A stretch of 64,000 nucleotides of DNA from Pseudomonadota bacterium (GTDB taxonomy: Bacteria; Myxococcota_A; Polyangia; Polyangiales; Polyangiaceae). Below, one piece after another: positions 1-8,794 of this stretch; position 1 is the first letter of the stretch; every line of letters begins with the position of its first letter. Where the stretch lies: the NCBI GenBank assembly GCA_023431345.1, contig JAEYWK010000174.1:15541-79540 (forward strand), in the 5' to 3' direction. A program made the position numbers and the translations under genes. Below the pieces are notes generated by a model. It did not search any database and had not been told where the DNA came from. It saw only the letters and a list, made by a program, of their open reading frames with translations.

Positions 1-580
1 CGTCCCAGTCGTTCGGGACGCAGACGCGGTAGGCGACGTCTTTGTTCGCTTCTGCCAAGCGGTAGGTGCGGCGCTGGTCGCCTTTGGCTCTCCACGTGGG
101 TGAGCTCGGGTTCGCAAGCGACTGCGCGAGCGCTTGGGAGGCAGCGGTTTGCACCGCAGGATCGAGCTTGGTGCCGAACGAGATGGGAACGTAGGCGCTC
201 GGGCCACCGCCTGCGCCGCCTGCGCCGCCGCCCGCCTGACTCATCGATCCGCCGTTGCCGCCACCTGCCGCCGCGCCACCCGCTGCGTCGCCGCTCGCGC
301 CACCGCTGCTGCTGCCGGCCGTCGACGGCACGCCGCCGGTTGTCGACGCGCCTGCTGTCGGGGCACCTGCCGTCGAAGCGCCGCCACCGGATGGCGTGCC
401 ACCGGCGACGCCTCCGGCTACTTGCGATCCACCAGCGCCAGGGACACCTCCGGCGCTCGAGCCGGCCGTTGGCTGCGGGTTGGGAGCATCACCGCCTCCA
501 CAGCCTGGCCCCAGCGCGAGCAGGAGCAGCGCGGCACCGCCGCTCGTCAACTTTACGAGTGTGTGTGCGTCCGTCGTCAT
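1..580 (-). CDS. Secreted lipoprotein, probable esterase (3' part outside window)
   Basis: The start is the ATG at 580 on the minus strand; the frame stays open to the window edge (193 codons seen). The N-terminus has a hydrophobic stretch ending in LGPGC, a lipobox, so the mature protein should be a lipoprotein. A Gly/Ala/Ser-rich spacer of about 90 residues follows. The last visible part, with AEANKDVAYRVCVPNDWD, resembles the first strand of secreted alpha/beta-hydrolase esterases (a statement that a polar substrate frame precedes 'YR.YVP..WD'). The catalytic serine lies outside the window, so the enzyme class is inferred only. It sits directly downstream of another esterase lipoprotein (614-1852), 33 bases away, on the same strand. 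Confidence 0.7.
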   Translation of the reverse strand, partial: MTTDAHTLVKLTSGGAALLLLALGPGCGGGDAPNPQPTAGSSAGGVPGAGGSQVAGGVAGGTPSGGGASTAGAPTAGASTTGGVPSTAGSSSGGASGDAAGGAAAGGGNGGSMSQAGGGAGGAGGGPSAYVPISFGTKLDPAVQTAASQALAQSLANPSSPTWRAKGDQRRTYRLAEANKDVAYRVCVPNDWD

Positions 581-613
581 CGCGATCTCGAAGAGGCGCT
601 GCGGGCTGCCGGC

Positions 614-1852
614 TCAGTCGCAGCCGGAGGTGTTCTTGAACATGAGGGGCAGGCTCTGGGCCAGGTAGCGGCGCCAGTTTCCCCACTCGTGGCCGAGCGA
701 GCTGTCTTGCCAGAGCACCTTGATGCCGTTCTTCTTGAAGATATCGCGCACGGCTTGCGAATTTTGCAGCGCAATGTCCGTGGCGCCGGCCGCGAGATAG
801 ATCGGCGCGTTCAGCAGCTGGTTGGTGCCCTTCGCGTCACCGAGCACGCTGCTCAAGTTCGTCTCCCACTGGGCGCGCGTCTCTGGCGTGTAGCCGGAGC
901 TGTACACGAAGACGTGGCTGAAGATCTCGAGGTGCGCGAAGCCTGTCGTCAAGGTGACGAGGCCGCCCATCGAGAGCCCGGCGATAGCGCGCGAATGACG
1001 GTCCTTCTTCACGCGGTAGGTCTGCTCGACGTACGGCATGAAGTCGCTGACGTACTGCTTCGTGCACGGGTCGTCGAACGCGGGCGGCTTCGGCGGGTTG
1101 AAGTTGGCGCAATCGCCCGTATCGGGCATCACGATCAGCATCGGCACCGCTTTGCCGTCGGCCAGCAAGTTGTCGAGGATCCGACCGGCGTAGCCGCAGT
1201 TGTAGCCGCTCGTGCAGCCCCAGTGGCTGTCACCTTCGCCGCCGCCGTGGTTGATGTAAAGCACGGGATAGGTCGCGGCCGTATTGGTGTCGTAGTCGGG
1301 CGGCGTATAAACGTGCATCGTTTTCGAGACGCCCGCCTTGTACTGAACCTTCTTCACGACCCCATGGGGGATGCCTTGGCGCTCCGCGTAGAAGGCGTTG
1401 TTGCCATCGGCGGCCAGCGTCGGCAGCTCGGTCGGGCACATGCCGGTCGGGGCTTCTCCTCCGCTTCCACCAGTCGAAGTGCCGCCGGAGCCTCCGCCGC
1501 TGGTGCCCGTGCCGCCGGAGCCTCCGCCGCCGGCATTCGAGCCCGCGCCGCCCGCGCCACTCGCGCCGCCCGCTCCGGAGGTGCCGCCAGTCGCGCCGCC
1601 AGCAGCCGCGCCCGATGTCCCAGCGGTCGGAGCGGAGCTGCCACCGCCGCCGCCCGTCTGATTGCTCGAGCCACCGGGTTGAGCGCCGGATGACCCGCCG
1701 GCCCCATCGCCTCCGCTCGAGGCCGCGCCGCCCGTCGGACCCGGCAGGACCTCGTCGGCTGCGCAAGCGGTGGCTGCGAAAGCGAACAAGAGCGTTGCGG
1801 CAAGCGGGGTGGATCGAGAGAGCGGACGACGCAGTTTTCGCTGTGATTGCAT
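614..1852 (-). CDS. Surface lipoprotein with esterase D / CE1-like domain
   Basis: 412 aa from the ATG at 1852; an upstream in-frame ATG at 1939 would only add charged residues before the signal peptide. The signal peptide ends in FAATAC (Cys30), a lipobox. Residues 31-140 are a Gly/Ser/Ala/Thr spacer. From about 165 the catalytic part reads as a PF00756 (esterase D, feruloyl/acetyl-xylan esterase-like) alpha/beta hydrolase: YPVLYINHGGGEGD, LIVMPDTGDC, the nucleophile elbow AGLSMGG (Ser294), and a C-terminal SLGHEWGNWRRYL that should hold the catalytic His. It probably removes ester substituents from a plant or microbial polysaccharide at the cell surface. The closest neighbours are two other esterase-type lipoproteins. 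No strong ribosome binding site is visible at either start. Confidence 0.85.
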   Translation of the reverse strand: MQSQRKLRRPLSRSTPLAATLLFAFAATACAADEVLPGPTGGAASSGGDGAGGSSGAQPGGSSNQTGGGGGSSAPTAGTSGAAAGGATGGTSGAGGASGAGGAGSNAGGGGSGGTGTSGGGSGGTSTGGSGGEAPTGMCPTELPTLAADGNNAFYAERQGIPHGVVKKVQYKAGVSKTMHVYTPPDYDTNTAATYPVLYINHGGGEGDSHWGCTSGYNCGYAGRILDNLLADGKAVPMLIVMPDTGDCANFNPPKPPAFDDPCTKQYVSDFMPYVEQTYRVKKDRHSRAIAGLSMGGLVTLTTGFAHLEIFSHVFVYSSGYTPETRAQWETNLSSVLGDAKGTNQLLNAPIYLAAGATDIALQNSQAVRDIFKKNGIKVLWQDSSLGHEWGNWRRYLAQSLPLMFKNTSGCD

Positions 1853-2084
1853 GGGTTTAAGGCTGCTGCGGCTGACGCTTTGGCGCTGGTGATCTCTGTC
1901 AGTGTCAGCGGCCGCGAAAATTGGTTCAGGAAAATGCATCGCCGTCCGCCACGCGCGCTCGCGTCGGCGTTCGTTGACGGCCGGATTCAGCGCGAACGGC
2001 GACGCCGACCAGCGCTGTCGCTGCGAGCTAGCCTGCGGGTACCCCGTGTCGCGCCGCGATTGGCGGCGAGCTACGCGATCGCGC

Positions 2085-3176
2085 TCACCACTTCAGCGCT
2101 TCGATCATCTTGTCGCCGTAGCGAGTGCCCATCAAGACGACCGAGTCGTGATCGAAGTGGTACTGGTCCATGACCTTCGTGCCGCTCTGTGACACGTACG
2201 AGCCCATCGGTAGCAGCTGCGCCGCCTCGTGCACGCGCGTGTTGTGCGCGCTGCAGCAGCCGCCGGCGGGCAGCTCGCCCAAAATAAACGGGACGTCGTA
2301 GCTCACACCGAAGGCTTGCTTCACTTCGTTGTAGAGCTGCTTGACCAAGCCGGGCCAGCTGTCTTGCGTGTTGTTGGATTCGCCCTGGTGAAAGATGACG
2401 CCGGCGAAGCGGGCGTTCTTCGCGGTTTTCACGGCGGCGATCTTGGTCATGATCATGTTGTGATGCTTGCCGCCGGTGAGGAACGTCTCGATCTTCTCGC
2501 CGCTCTCCGCGGTGCCAACCAGACCGACCGTGTCTCCAGCAGGCAGCTTCTTCAGGAGCGTCTTCGCGAACCAAATGCCAGGGTCGACGCTCGTGGACAG
2601 GTTGATGCCGCTTCCGCCCGGACAATCACTCAAGGGAGGATTGGCTAGGTTCCACTGTCCGGCCTTCTGATTGCAGCCGCCCCAGACCTTCAAGCGCTCA
2701 TCGGTGTTCTTGTCGCTGGCTTGCGATTTCGCCACTCCGGCCATGTTCGATTGGCCCATCAACATGAAGATGTGAAACACGGGCTCGCCGGTGGTACCGC
2801 CGCCGCCGCCCGTTCCACCGGCGCCACCGGTTCCACCGCCGGCCGAGCTGCCGCCCGCGCCTGCGCCGCCCGCCAAGCTGCCACCCGCGCCCGCGCCGCC
2901 GGTAGCGGCACCAGCCGTAGCGGCGCCGCCCGTAGCTGCTCCGCCCGTCACGGTGCCGCCCGCGCCACCACCACTAACGTTCATCGCGCCGGCTGCCGCA
3001 CCGCCAGCGCTAGCGCCGCCGGGAGCTGCTCCGCTCGCGGGCGCGCCTGCGCCGGCTGCTCCTCCGCCGCCCTGACCGTCGCTACCGGCGGGTAGATCAC
3101 TGCAGGCGGTGGCGGCGAAGATGCCGAGCACGGGGACGAGGAATGCGAGGCGGCGGGGCGTGGTGAGCAAGATCAT
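2085..3176 (-). CDS. Lipoprotein SGNH / sialate O-acetylesterase-type (CE6-like) esterase
   Basis: 363 aa from the ATG at 3176; an ATG at 3209 would add 11 residues before the signal peptide and cannot be excluded. The leader ends in FAATAC, a lipobox, followed by about 100 residues of Gly/Ala/Ser spacer. The catalytic domain starts with HIFMLMGQSNMAG, whose GQSNM block carries the nucleophile Ser of the SASA/CE6 family, continues with FHQGESN (oxyanion-hole block) and ends with YHFDHDS, the likely Asp/His pair. CE6 members are acetylxylan esterases; family membership is clear but the substrate is not shown. The 232 bases between this stop and the start of the next minus-strand gene (1852) hold no gene that I can see. 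Confidence 0.85.
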   Translation of the reverse strand: MILLTTPRRLAFLVPVLGIFAATACSDLPAGSDGQGGGGAAGAGAPASGAAPGGASAGGAAAGAMNVSGGGAGGTVTGGAATGGAATAGAATGGAGAGGSLAGGAGAGGSSAGGGTGGAGGTGGGGGTTGEPVFHIFMLMGQSNMAGVAKSQASDKNTDERLKVWGGCNQKAGQWNLANPPLSDCPGGSGINLSTSVDPGIWFAKTLLKKLPAGDTVGLVGTAESGEKIETFLTGGKHHNMIMTKIAAVKTAKNARFAGVIFHQGESNNTQDSWPGLVKQLYNEVKQAFGVSYDVPFILGELPAGGCCSAHNTRVHEAAQLLPMGSYVSQSGTKVMDQYHFDHDSVVLMGTRYGDKMIEALKW

Positions 3177-3418
3177 GGCTTGGGTCGGAGTGGTGGCGGA
3201 GTGGTTCAAGGCTGCTCGCAGACGCGAGAGCGCCGGCGCTAGCGTTATCGGGGCCTCGGCTCGCCGCGATAGCGCGCTTCGAAACCGGAGCGAGTCGCAG
3301 TTTGATGCGGGCCTGCGCCGGAGTCGACGGAATAGACGTGGTCGAGCGGCCCTATCGCTGCGGGTAAATTCTTCCGCTCAAAAAGCGTGAGGTGTGTGTC
3401 GCGAAGAACGAAATCCGT

Positions 3419-3994
3419 TCAAAATTCGGATGCTCGCGCGGGCGCAGCGGCACCGGCTTTGACCGCTGGCTGAAGGCTCGGCCAGGTGAAAACGAGCTCG
3501 CCCCCCTCCGCGAGACCATTCCAAAGCGGCGCGAGGCGCTCGAGCTGAGCGACGACTCGATCGACCCGCGCCGCGTCCGCCGCAGGGACCTGCGCGGGCG
3601 CGCCCACGAAGGCCGGGTTCGGTCGCTGACCTTGGCGGCGGCGCCACGTGACGTCGCAGAGGTAGGCGAGGCGTTCGGAGTCGGCGAGCTGCCCTTCATT
3701 GCCACGATCGCGCTGCAGCGCTCGCTCACGGCGGGCCTGCTGGCGGCGCTTGCGGGCCTGGTCTCGACCACCGGCCGCGCCGTCAGCCGGGTAGAAGGTG
3801 CCGCCGCCACGCGCAGCGCGCCCAAACACGCCTCCTTCGAAGCGCAGCTCCGCTTCGACCACGTAGTGCACGAGGTCGTGAGGGATGTGCGGGTCGAACC
3901 CGGGCGCGGGGTTCATGGCTTGCGCCGGCTCGCCCGCCACCTGGACGATCACGGCGTAGCGTCGCTCGCCCGTTCGTCGAAACGCGACCTGCAT
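3419..3994 (-). CDS. Conserved hypothetical protein
   Basis: 191 aa from the ATG at 3994. The first 70 residues look like real protein (MQVAFRRTGERRYAVIVQV, then GFDPHIPHDLVHYVVEAEL and a GGVFGRAARGGGTF block), a pattern I associate with small uncharacterised proteins of actinobacteria and myxobacteria; the rest is Arg/Ala-rich with a helical, coiled-coil-like look (RDQARKRRQQARRERALQR). No function is assigned. Its start lies 29 bases from the divergent start at 4024, so the two promoters must overlap. A 232-codon frame on the plus strand over the same DNA is Arg-rich and lacks any recognisable block, which is why the minus strand is preferred. Confidence 0.7.
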   Translation of the reverse strand: MQVAFRRTGERRYAVIVQVAGEPAQAMNPAPGFDPHIPHDLVHYVVEAELRFEGGVFGRAARGGGTFYPADGAAGGRDQARKRRQQARRERALQRDRGNEGQLADSERLAYLCDVTWRRRQGQRPNPAFVGAPAQVPAADAARVDRVVAQLERLAPLWNGLAEGGELVFTWPSLQPAVKAGAAAPARASEF

Positions 3995-4023
3995 GCGGTC
4001 AATACTGACATAAGCTCGCGCCC

Positions 4024-4662
4024 ATGGAGCAGCCCAGCCAGCAGACGGAGTTTTGCCCGACGAGTGCCGCTTGGTGGGTCGTTCTCGTGACGCTCGCCGC
4101 GGGCTGCGCGCGCGCGACCGCCCCCGCGCCTGCTTCCGAGACGTCGGCGCCGCCGCCGACCGCGGCCGCCACTCTACCAGCGACATCAGCGACCCCTACG
4201 GTCTCCGCTCCGCCGCCTGCTGAGAGCGCCCCCGCCGCCGCGCCCGCTCCCTCCGCGGCGGGCCGCGCAAGCGAGGCTCCCTCGGCGGCTCCTACGGAGC
4301 CGAACCCGTGGACAACCCCTCACGACTGCGCCGAACGCGCCGCCTCCGCCGAGCAGCGCGACCTCTCGCCCGAGCAGCGCAAGCGCCAGCAGACGACCTG
4401 CGCCGCGAAAGAGGAGCTGCGCGCGTTCGTCGCCGCGCGCCAGAGCTGCACGACCGCGAGCGAGTGCTCGATCGTCTCGGGGAGCTGTCCGTTCGGCTGC
4501 TTCGTTCCGGTGGCGAAAGCGTCTGTCGGAGCCCTCGACGCGAAGCTCAAGGAGCTCGGTGAGCGACTCGATCGGGCGGGCAATCGCTGCGTGTACCGCT
4601 GCATGTCGCCGCCGGTCGCCGCTTGCGTCGACGGCCGCTGCGCGACGGCGGCGGCTCCCTGA
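4024..4662 (+). CDS. Lipoprotein with Pro/Ala spacer and Cys-rich C-terminal domain
   Basis: 212 aa. The N-terminus carries a hydrophobic stretch ending in LAAGC, a lipobox. Residues 30-95 are Pro/Ala/Ser/Thr-rich. The C-terminal 110 residues hold about ten cysteines in a pattern such as CTTASECSIVSGSCPFGC and CVYRCMSPPVAACVDGRC, which suggests a small disulphide-bonded extracytoplasmic domain. Similar 'C..ASDC....GSCPFGC' domains are frequent in myxobacterial lipoproteins, but I know of no assigned role. It is divergent from the 3994 gene and convergent with the TonB receptor gene that ends at 4715. Confidence 0.8.
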   Translation: MEQPSQQTEFCPTSAAWWVVLVTLAAGCARATAPAPASETSAPPPTAAATLPATSATPTVSAPPPAESAPAAAPAPSAAGRASEAPSAAPTEPNPWTTPHDCAERAASAEQRDLSPEQRKRQQTTCAAKEELRAFVAARQSCTTASECSIVSGSCPFGCFVPVAKASVGALDAKLKELGERLDRAGNRCVYRCMSPPVAACVDGRCATAAAP

Positions 4663-4714
4663 AGCAGCCGTGCGCCTTCGCTAGCGCGTCGCGCGGGCAA
4701 TGCCGGCGTCGACG

Positions 4715-7009
4715 CTAGAAACCTGCCTCGATGCCGACGCTGGGCAGCACGATCGGGCCCGCGCTGCGCTCTCGGCAAATCTCTCCGCAATCGAGGCGAA
4801 TGACCTCGCTCGTCGACGTCGCGTTCAAGACCTCCGCGATCACACCGAAGTAGCCGCGCTGGCCCACGCGGAAGCGCTTCTCGGCGCGCAAATCCAGGCG
4901 AAAGAACGGCGCTCCGCGGCGAGCATCCGTGAAATGCGGGGAGCCTTCCAGGTTCAGCTCGGGCACGCCGGAGTAGACCACGGCGCGCGCGCCCAAGCGC
5001 AATCCGGCCCAGAGCTCGTAGCTCAAGGCCGTTTGCACCACGTGGGTGCGGTCGAAGCCGGACGGCCCGTCGTGCTTGCCGCTCGCGTGCTCCGAGCGCG
5101 AGAGCGTGTACGAGATGAAGCCGCCGAGGCGCTTCGTGACGGCGCGCGAGATCTGAAGCTCGAGGCCGGCGGCGGAGATGGTCGCCCGCCGATCGAGCGC
5201 GGTGCGGTCAATCGTGAAGTCGCGCCCGCCGCCCAGCGGATCGAGCGCATTGAAGTAGCCGGAGCGAAACACCGTCGCCGAGCCGAGCAGATCGAGCGGC
5301 AGCCGCAGCTTGAAGCCGGAGCTCCACAGCAGCGCCCACTGCAGACCGCCCGAGAGCTCAGCCACCTGCGCGCCCGGGACTTGCGCGGTGAAGTTCGGCC
5401 GCTGGTGGGCCATGCCGAGCGACTGCTCGAGGCGCAGACCGCGGCTGACGTCGAACTGCGCGGAGACGCGCGGGTCGACGCCTGCGGCCGTCACGCCGCC
5501 CGAGGTGTACACATCGGCCCTCACGCTGGGCGCGACGTGAATGCCCGGTGAGGGCTCGAGCTGGAAGCCGACATAGCCGCCCGCCACGGCGTCCACGCGC
5601 GTCGGGAAGAGCTTGGAATAATCCGTGAAATCCAGGCTGCGGCGGTTGGCTTCGAGCCCGAAGCGGTCGAGGCGCCCGTCGAGACCCGCCTTCAGCGTGG
5701 CGGCCGCACCGAGGCGCTGGCTGAGCTCGCCGCGAACGCGCAGCGACTCGTCCGTTACCATGCTGGAGGTGCTGTTCGCGCCCGCGGCGCGATCGGCGCC
5801 GCCCGTGACCGCCACGCGCAGCGTGGAACCGCTTCCGAGCTCGCGATCCCAGCGCAGATCGACGCGGTGAAAGCTCAGCTCCGCGCCGCTCTTCACGGAA
5901 GCCTGCGGCGGGCGAAAGAGGTCGTACCCGCCGAACGCGACGACGCTCAGCGTGTCGTGGCGCCCGAGCGGATAGCTGGCCTGCGCCTGGTAGTCCCAGT
6001 AATCGAGCTTCGCGTCGCTGAGCAGCGAAAGCACCAGGCCGGCATACGAGTAGCGCCCCGCGACGCGCGCCCCGCTGCTGCGGCAAGCGTGACTGCTCGC
6101 CAGCGGGCCGCTCTCGACCAAGCCTCCCGCGTCGATGACTCGCAGGCTCGCCTCCGCGGAGGCGAAGCAGGGCAAGGGGCGAGACTTCACGGCCACGATC
6201 GGGCCAGCGAAGCGGCCGTACTCGGCCGGTGAGGCGCCCGGATAGAACTCGATGGACTCGATGAAGCCCGGGTGCACCACCGACGGCCCGAAGAAGGCGT
6301 GGTACAAGAGCGGGAGCTCGACGCCGTCGTAAAAGAAGCCCACGTTGGAGGGCGGCGCCCCGCGAATGAAGAACGCGGGTAGGCCGGAGACGATCGGCAC
6401 TACTCCCGGCTGCGCCTCGATCGCGCGCAGCGGATCACCGAAGGTGCCGGGCAGGGCCCGCGTTTCTTGCTGCGTGAGCACCACGGAGCCCGTTGGGCTG
6501 CGCTGCCCCTCGATCACCACCTCCAGCGGCGGGCTCGAGGGCGGGGCGAGCGGCGCCGCGCCGGCCCCGCTCGGCGCCTGGGGGGCGGGCGTCTCGCTCG
6601 TTGGTGAGGGCTCGGCCGCCGGCGGCGAAAATTCCACGGCGTAACGAATGCGCGCGGCCACGGGCTTGCCATCGCGCCGGGCAGGCGTGAATCGCCAGCG
6701 GCGAGCCGCGTCGACCGCGGCCTCTACGAACGGCGCTTCGCCCGAGACAGCGCGCGCCTCCAGCACCGCCCCCTCGACGTCGATCGTGAGCTCGAGCAAG
6801 ATCGTCGCCTCACCGCTCGCGCCTTCCGGGTAAGCGAGCGGCGTGGAGAGCGGCGACGGTGGCACAACTTGACGCGGACTCGGCGCGGATTGTCGCGGCT
6901 CTTCCGCTTCGGCCGCGCCTGCTGCTTGCGCGCGAAGTTGCGCGGTCGCTAGAAGCGTGGCTAGAACTGCTAGCAGTGCGATCCACGATGATCTAACTCG
7001 GCTGACCAT
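4715..7009 (-). CDS. TonB-dependent receptor with N-terminal TonB_C domain
   Basis: 764 aa from the ATG at 7009, which begins a clean signal peptide (MVSRVRSSWIALLAVLATLL, cleavage near QLRAQA); the open frame extends further upstream without a signal. After a Pro-rich stretch comes a TonB C-terminal-like domain (SGEATILLELTIDVEGAV; ARRWRFTPARRDGKPVAARI). A plug follows (VVIEGQRSPTGSVVLTQQE, FFIRGAPPSNVGFFYDGVEL) and then a long beta-barrel of alternating residues ending SVGIEAGF, with a terminal aromatic typical of outer-membrane proteins. The protein should import or sense a substrate across the outer membrane. Fusion of a TonB_C-like module to a receptor is uncommon outside this group. Divergent from the lipoprotein starting at 7056 with only 46 bases between starts. 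Confidence 0.87.
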   Translation of the reverse strand: MVSRVRSSWIALLAVLATLLATAQLRAQAAGAAEAEEPRQSAPSPRQVVPPSPLSTPLAYPEGASGEATILLELTIDVEGAVLEARAVSGEAPFVEAAVDAARRWRFTPARRDGKPVAARIRYAVEFSPPAAEPSPTSETPAPQAPSGAGAAPLAPPSSPPLEVVIEGQRSPTGSVVLTQQETRALPGTFGDPLRAIEAQPGVVPIVSGLPAFFIRGAPPSNVGFFYDGVELPLLYHAFFGPSVVHPGFIESIEFYPGASPAEYGRFAGPIVAVKSRPLPCFASAEASLRVIDAGGLVESGPLASSHACRSSGARVAGRYSYAGLVLSLLSDAKLDYWDYQAQASYPLGRHDTLSVVAFGGYDLFRPPQASVKSGAELSFHRVDLRWDRELGSGSTLRVAVTGGADRAAGANSTSSMVTDESLRVRGELSQRLGAAATLKAGLDGRLDRFGLEANRRSLDFTDYSKLFPTRVDAVAGGYVGFQLEPSPGIHVAPSVRADVYTSGGVTAAGVDPRVSAQFDVSRGLRLEQSLGMAHQRPNFTAQVPGAQVAELSGGLQWALLWSSGFKLRLPLDLLGSATVFRSGYFNALDPLGGGRDFTIDRTALDRRATISAAGLELQISRAVTKRLGGFISYTLSRSEHASGKHDGPSGFDRTHVVQTALSYELWAGLRLGARAVVYSGVPELNLEGSPHFTDARRGAPFFRLDLRAEKRFRVGQRGYFGVIAEVLNATSTSEVIRLDCGEICRERSAGPIVLPSVGIEAGF

Positions 7010-7055
7010 GGCTGGCCGAGCGCGCCCCGGCGCAAGGCCACGCTCTCGTACCACC

Positions 7056-8792
7056 ATGAAGCTCGCACCGCACGACCCGAAATGGAGCGCAGCGCATCGC
7101 CCGCACGAGCAAGCCGGCTCGCGCTGGCCGCTGTTGGTCGCGAGCGCGCTGTCGATCACGCTCGCAGGTTGCGACATCGTCCAGGGCTTTCAAGACGCGG
7201 GGAATTCGCTCTTTCCCGAGCAGAGCACGCACCTCGCGTCGCCGGGCCTGCGCGTCGTGCACGGCAACTACAAGAACCTCGGCGTGATCGGGGGTAGAGA
7301 GCTGTACTTGCTGGCACGCGGGGCGGACGACGATACAAGCAAGCTCTTTGCCATGCGCTATGCAGAGCCACAGCCGTGTGAAATTGCCGGCGTGGTGCGC
7401 TTTAGCGCGACGCGCGATGCGAGTCGGAAAGCGCCATTGCTGTCCTATTTCGAGGAAGACGTGCGGATCGGGACGCTGCGCTTCGCCGACGCCGACTGCC
7501 AGACGTTCCCGCTCACGTTCGAAGAGGCCCGCCTTCCCGTCGCGGAGACGCCGACGAGCGTCGTGGTGTGGGCGGCAGACGAGCTGTGGCTGGCGACGCC
7601 CGAGTCTGGCAGCAAGAAGCTGCTCGCAGAGGGGGTCAGCTCGGTGACGGGCGGCGTCTTTGGTGGTCGGTACGCGGTGCGGACGGGCGGCCAAGTCACG
7701 CTGTTCGACTCGGCTTGGAAGGAGCAGGGCAGCTTCGGCGACGAGGTCGATGGCGTGCTGCGCGCGGGCCGGAGCCTGTTTTACACGGACAAGAGCGGCG
7801 CACATCGCGTCGTGAGCTCGGCTTCTGGAGCCCTCGAGAGCGAGCTGCTCGTCGCCGGAGGGTGCTCGCTCGCGAGCCAGGAAGGAACGTGGATCTTCCT
7901 GCGCGCGCCGTGCTCCGACGGGCGCTTGCTCACCATCCACGAGCCGACGGGCGACGTCTTCGAGCTGCCGTTCGATGCGGCGTCGTATCGGGTGAAGCTG
8001 GTGCCGGCCCGCGGCAGCCGAGGGCGCGATCCGCTCACCGACCCTTTTTGGTCCTTTTACCTGAAGAACGGCGCGGAGGAGGGCGCGGAGGATTCGCTGT
8101 TCGTGCGTACCCCGCAGGGTGATGAGCACGTGCTCGGCGCTCGCTCGTCGTTCACGCACATGCGCCTCGTCGAGGCGGAGGGCGAAGACCCTTACGGCTA
8201 CGCCCTGGTCGATCTGAGCGGCGAGACCGGCCGCTACTTGTGGTGGAACGCGGCCGGTGAAACTCGCGTGCTCGCGGAAGGCACGATGTGGCGTCCCGAT
8301 CGGCTCATCATCGATTTCGACGGCGTCGTCGGCCGCCTCGCCGTCACCTCCGGCGACCGCCTGCGGGTGCTGGCCGAAGGCGTGCCGTGGCAAGCCTTCG
8401 AGTACCGAGATCCGACGCTGCAGTGGACGACGCTCTTTCACGACATGAACGGCGATGGCTTGGGGCGGCTGTCGGTGCTGACGGGCGGTATCGATCAGAT
8501 CGAAGCGGTGTCCCCCCGCGCGCCGTTCGAGCTGCCGGAGCTCTCGCCAGTGGCTTCGGACGTCGTGGTGGCCGGCACGTCATCGATGCAGGCTTTGTTG
8601 TCGGGCGTCGTCTACGTGACCGATCCCGATCCGGAGACTCGCACCGGGCGCTTGCTCTACCGCAACCTGGAGCTGCGCTTCACGGCCGACATCAACGACG
8701 GGGTGTCCGACTACCTCGTCGCCCACGATGAGATGCTCTACGCGATTCCTTACGGAAAAAACGCGGGCATCTGGCTCGTTTCCGGCAAGTAG
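7056..8792 (+). CDS. Large lipoprotein of unknown function, propeller-like
   Basis: 578 aa from the ATG at 7056; the frame is open further upstream but the sequence there overlaps the divergent TonB receptor gene. The signal peptide ends in ITLAGC, a lipobox. The rest is a repetitive series of short beta-strand-like segments (ELYLLARGADDD, ELWLATPESGSKKLL, SLFYTDKSGAHRVV) with a DMNGDGLGRLSVLTGG block that looks like an FG-GAP-type calcium loop. A beta-propeller fold is inferred, not shown. Because it shares a 46-base divergent promoter region with the TonB receptor, it may be the partner surface lipoprotein of that receptor. It is convergent with the next lipoprotein, with 2 bases between the two stops. 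Confidence 0.75.
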   Translation: MKLAPHDPKWSAAHRPHEQAGSRWPLLVASALSITLAGCDIVQGFQDAGNSLFPEQSTHLASPGLRVVHGNYKNLGVIGGRELYLLARGADDDTSKLFAMRYAEPQPCEIAGVVRFSATRDASRKAPLLSYFEEDVRIGTLRFADADCQTFPLTFEEARLPVAETPTSVVVWAADELWLATPESGSKKLLAEGVSSVTGGVFGGRYAVRTGGQVTLFDSAWKEQGSFGDEVDGVLRAGRSLFYTDKSGAHRVVSSASGALESELLVAGGCSLASQEGTWIFLRAPCSDGRLLTIHEPTGDVFELPFDAASYRVKLVPARGSRGRDPLTDPFWSFYLKNGAEEGAEDSLFVRTPQGDEHVLGARSSFTHMRLVEAEGEDPYGYALVDLSGETGRYLWWNAAGETRVLAEGTMWRPDRLIIDFDGVVGRLAVTSGDRLRVLAEGVPWQAFEYRDPTLQWTTLFHDMNGDGLGRLSVLTGGIDQIEAVSPRAPFELPELSPVASDVVVAGTSSMQALLSGVVYVTDPDPETRTGRLLYRNLELRFTADINDGVSDYLVAHDEMLYAIPYGKNAGIWLVSGK

Positions 8793-8794
8793 CC

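Noticed and set aside
134..1693. 519-codon plus-strand frame over the first two esterase genes
   Set aside because: It is Arg/Ala/Gly-rich without any domain, and is the mirror of the Gly/Ser spacers of the minus-strand lipoproteins.
1853..3200. Shared GCAGCCTT(A/G)AACC upstream of two esterase genes
   Set aside because: The distance to the start differs (about 5 and 40 bases) and it is not seen upstream of the other lipoprotein genes; a chance match is likely.
3186..3216. Plus-strand stretch resembling the 5' half of a tRNA-Ser (GGAGTGGTGGCGGAGTGG)
   Set aside because: The D-arm look is not followed by a proper anticodon arm, a paired T-arm or a matching CCACTCC acceptor end within 100 bases, and the sequence overlaps the upstream region of an esterase gene.
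3392..4090. 232-codon plus-strand frame over the hypothetical gene at 3419-3994
   Set aside because: Arg-rich, overlaps the divergent lipoprotein start, and has no conserved block, unlike the minus-strand reading.
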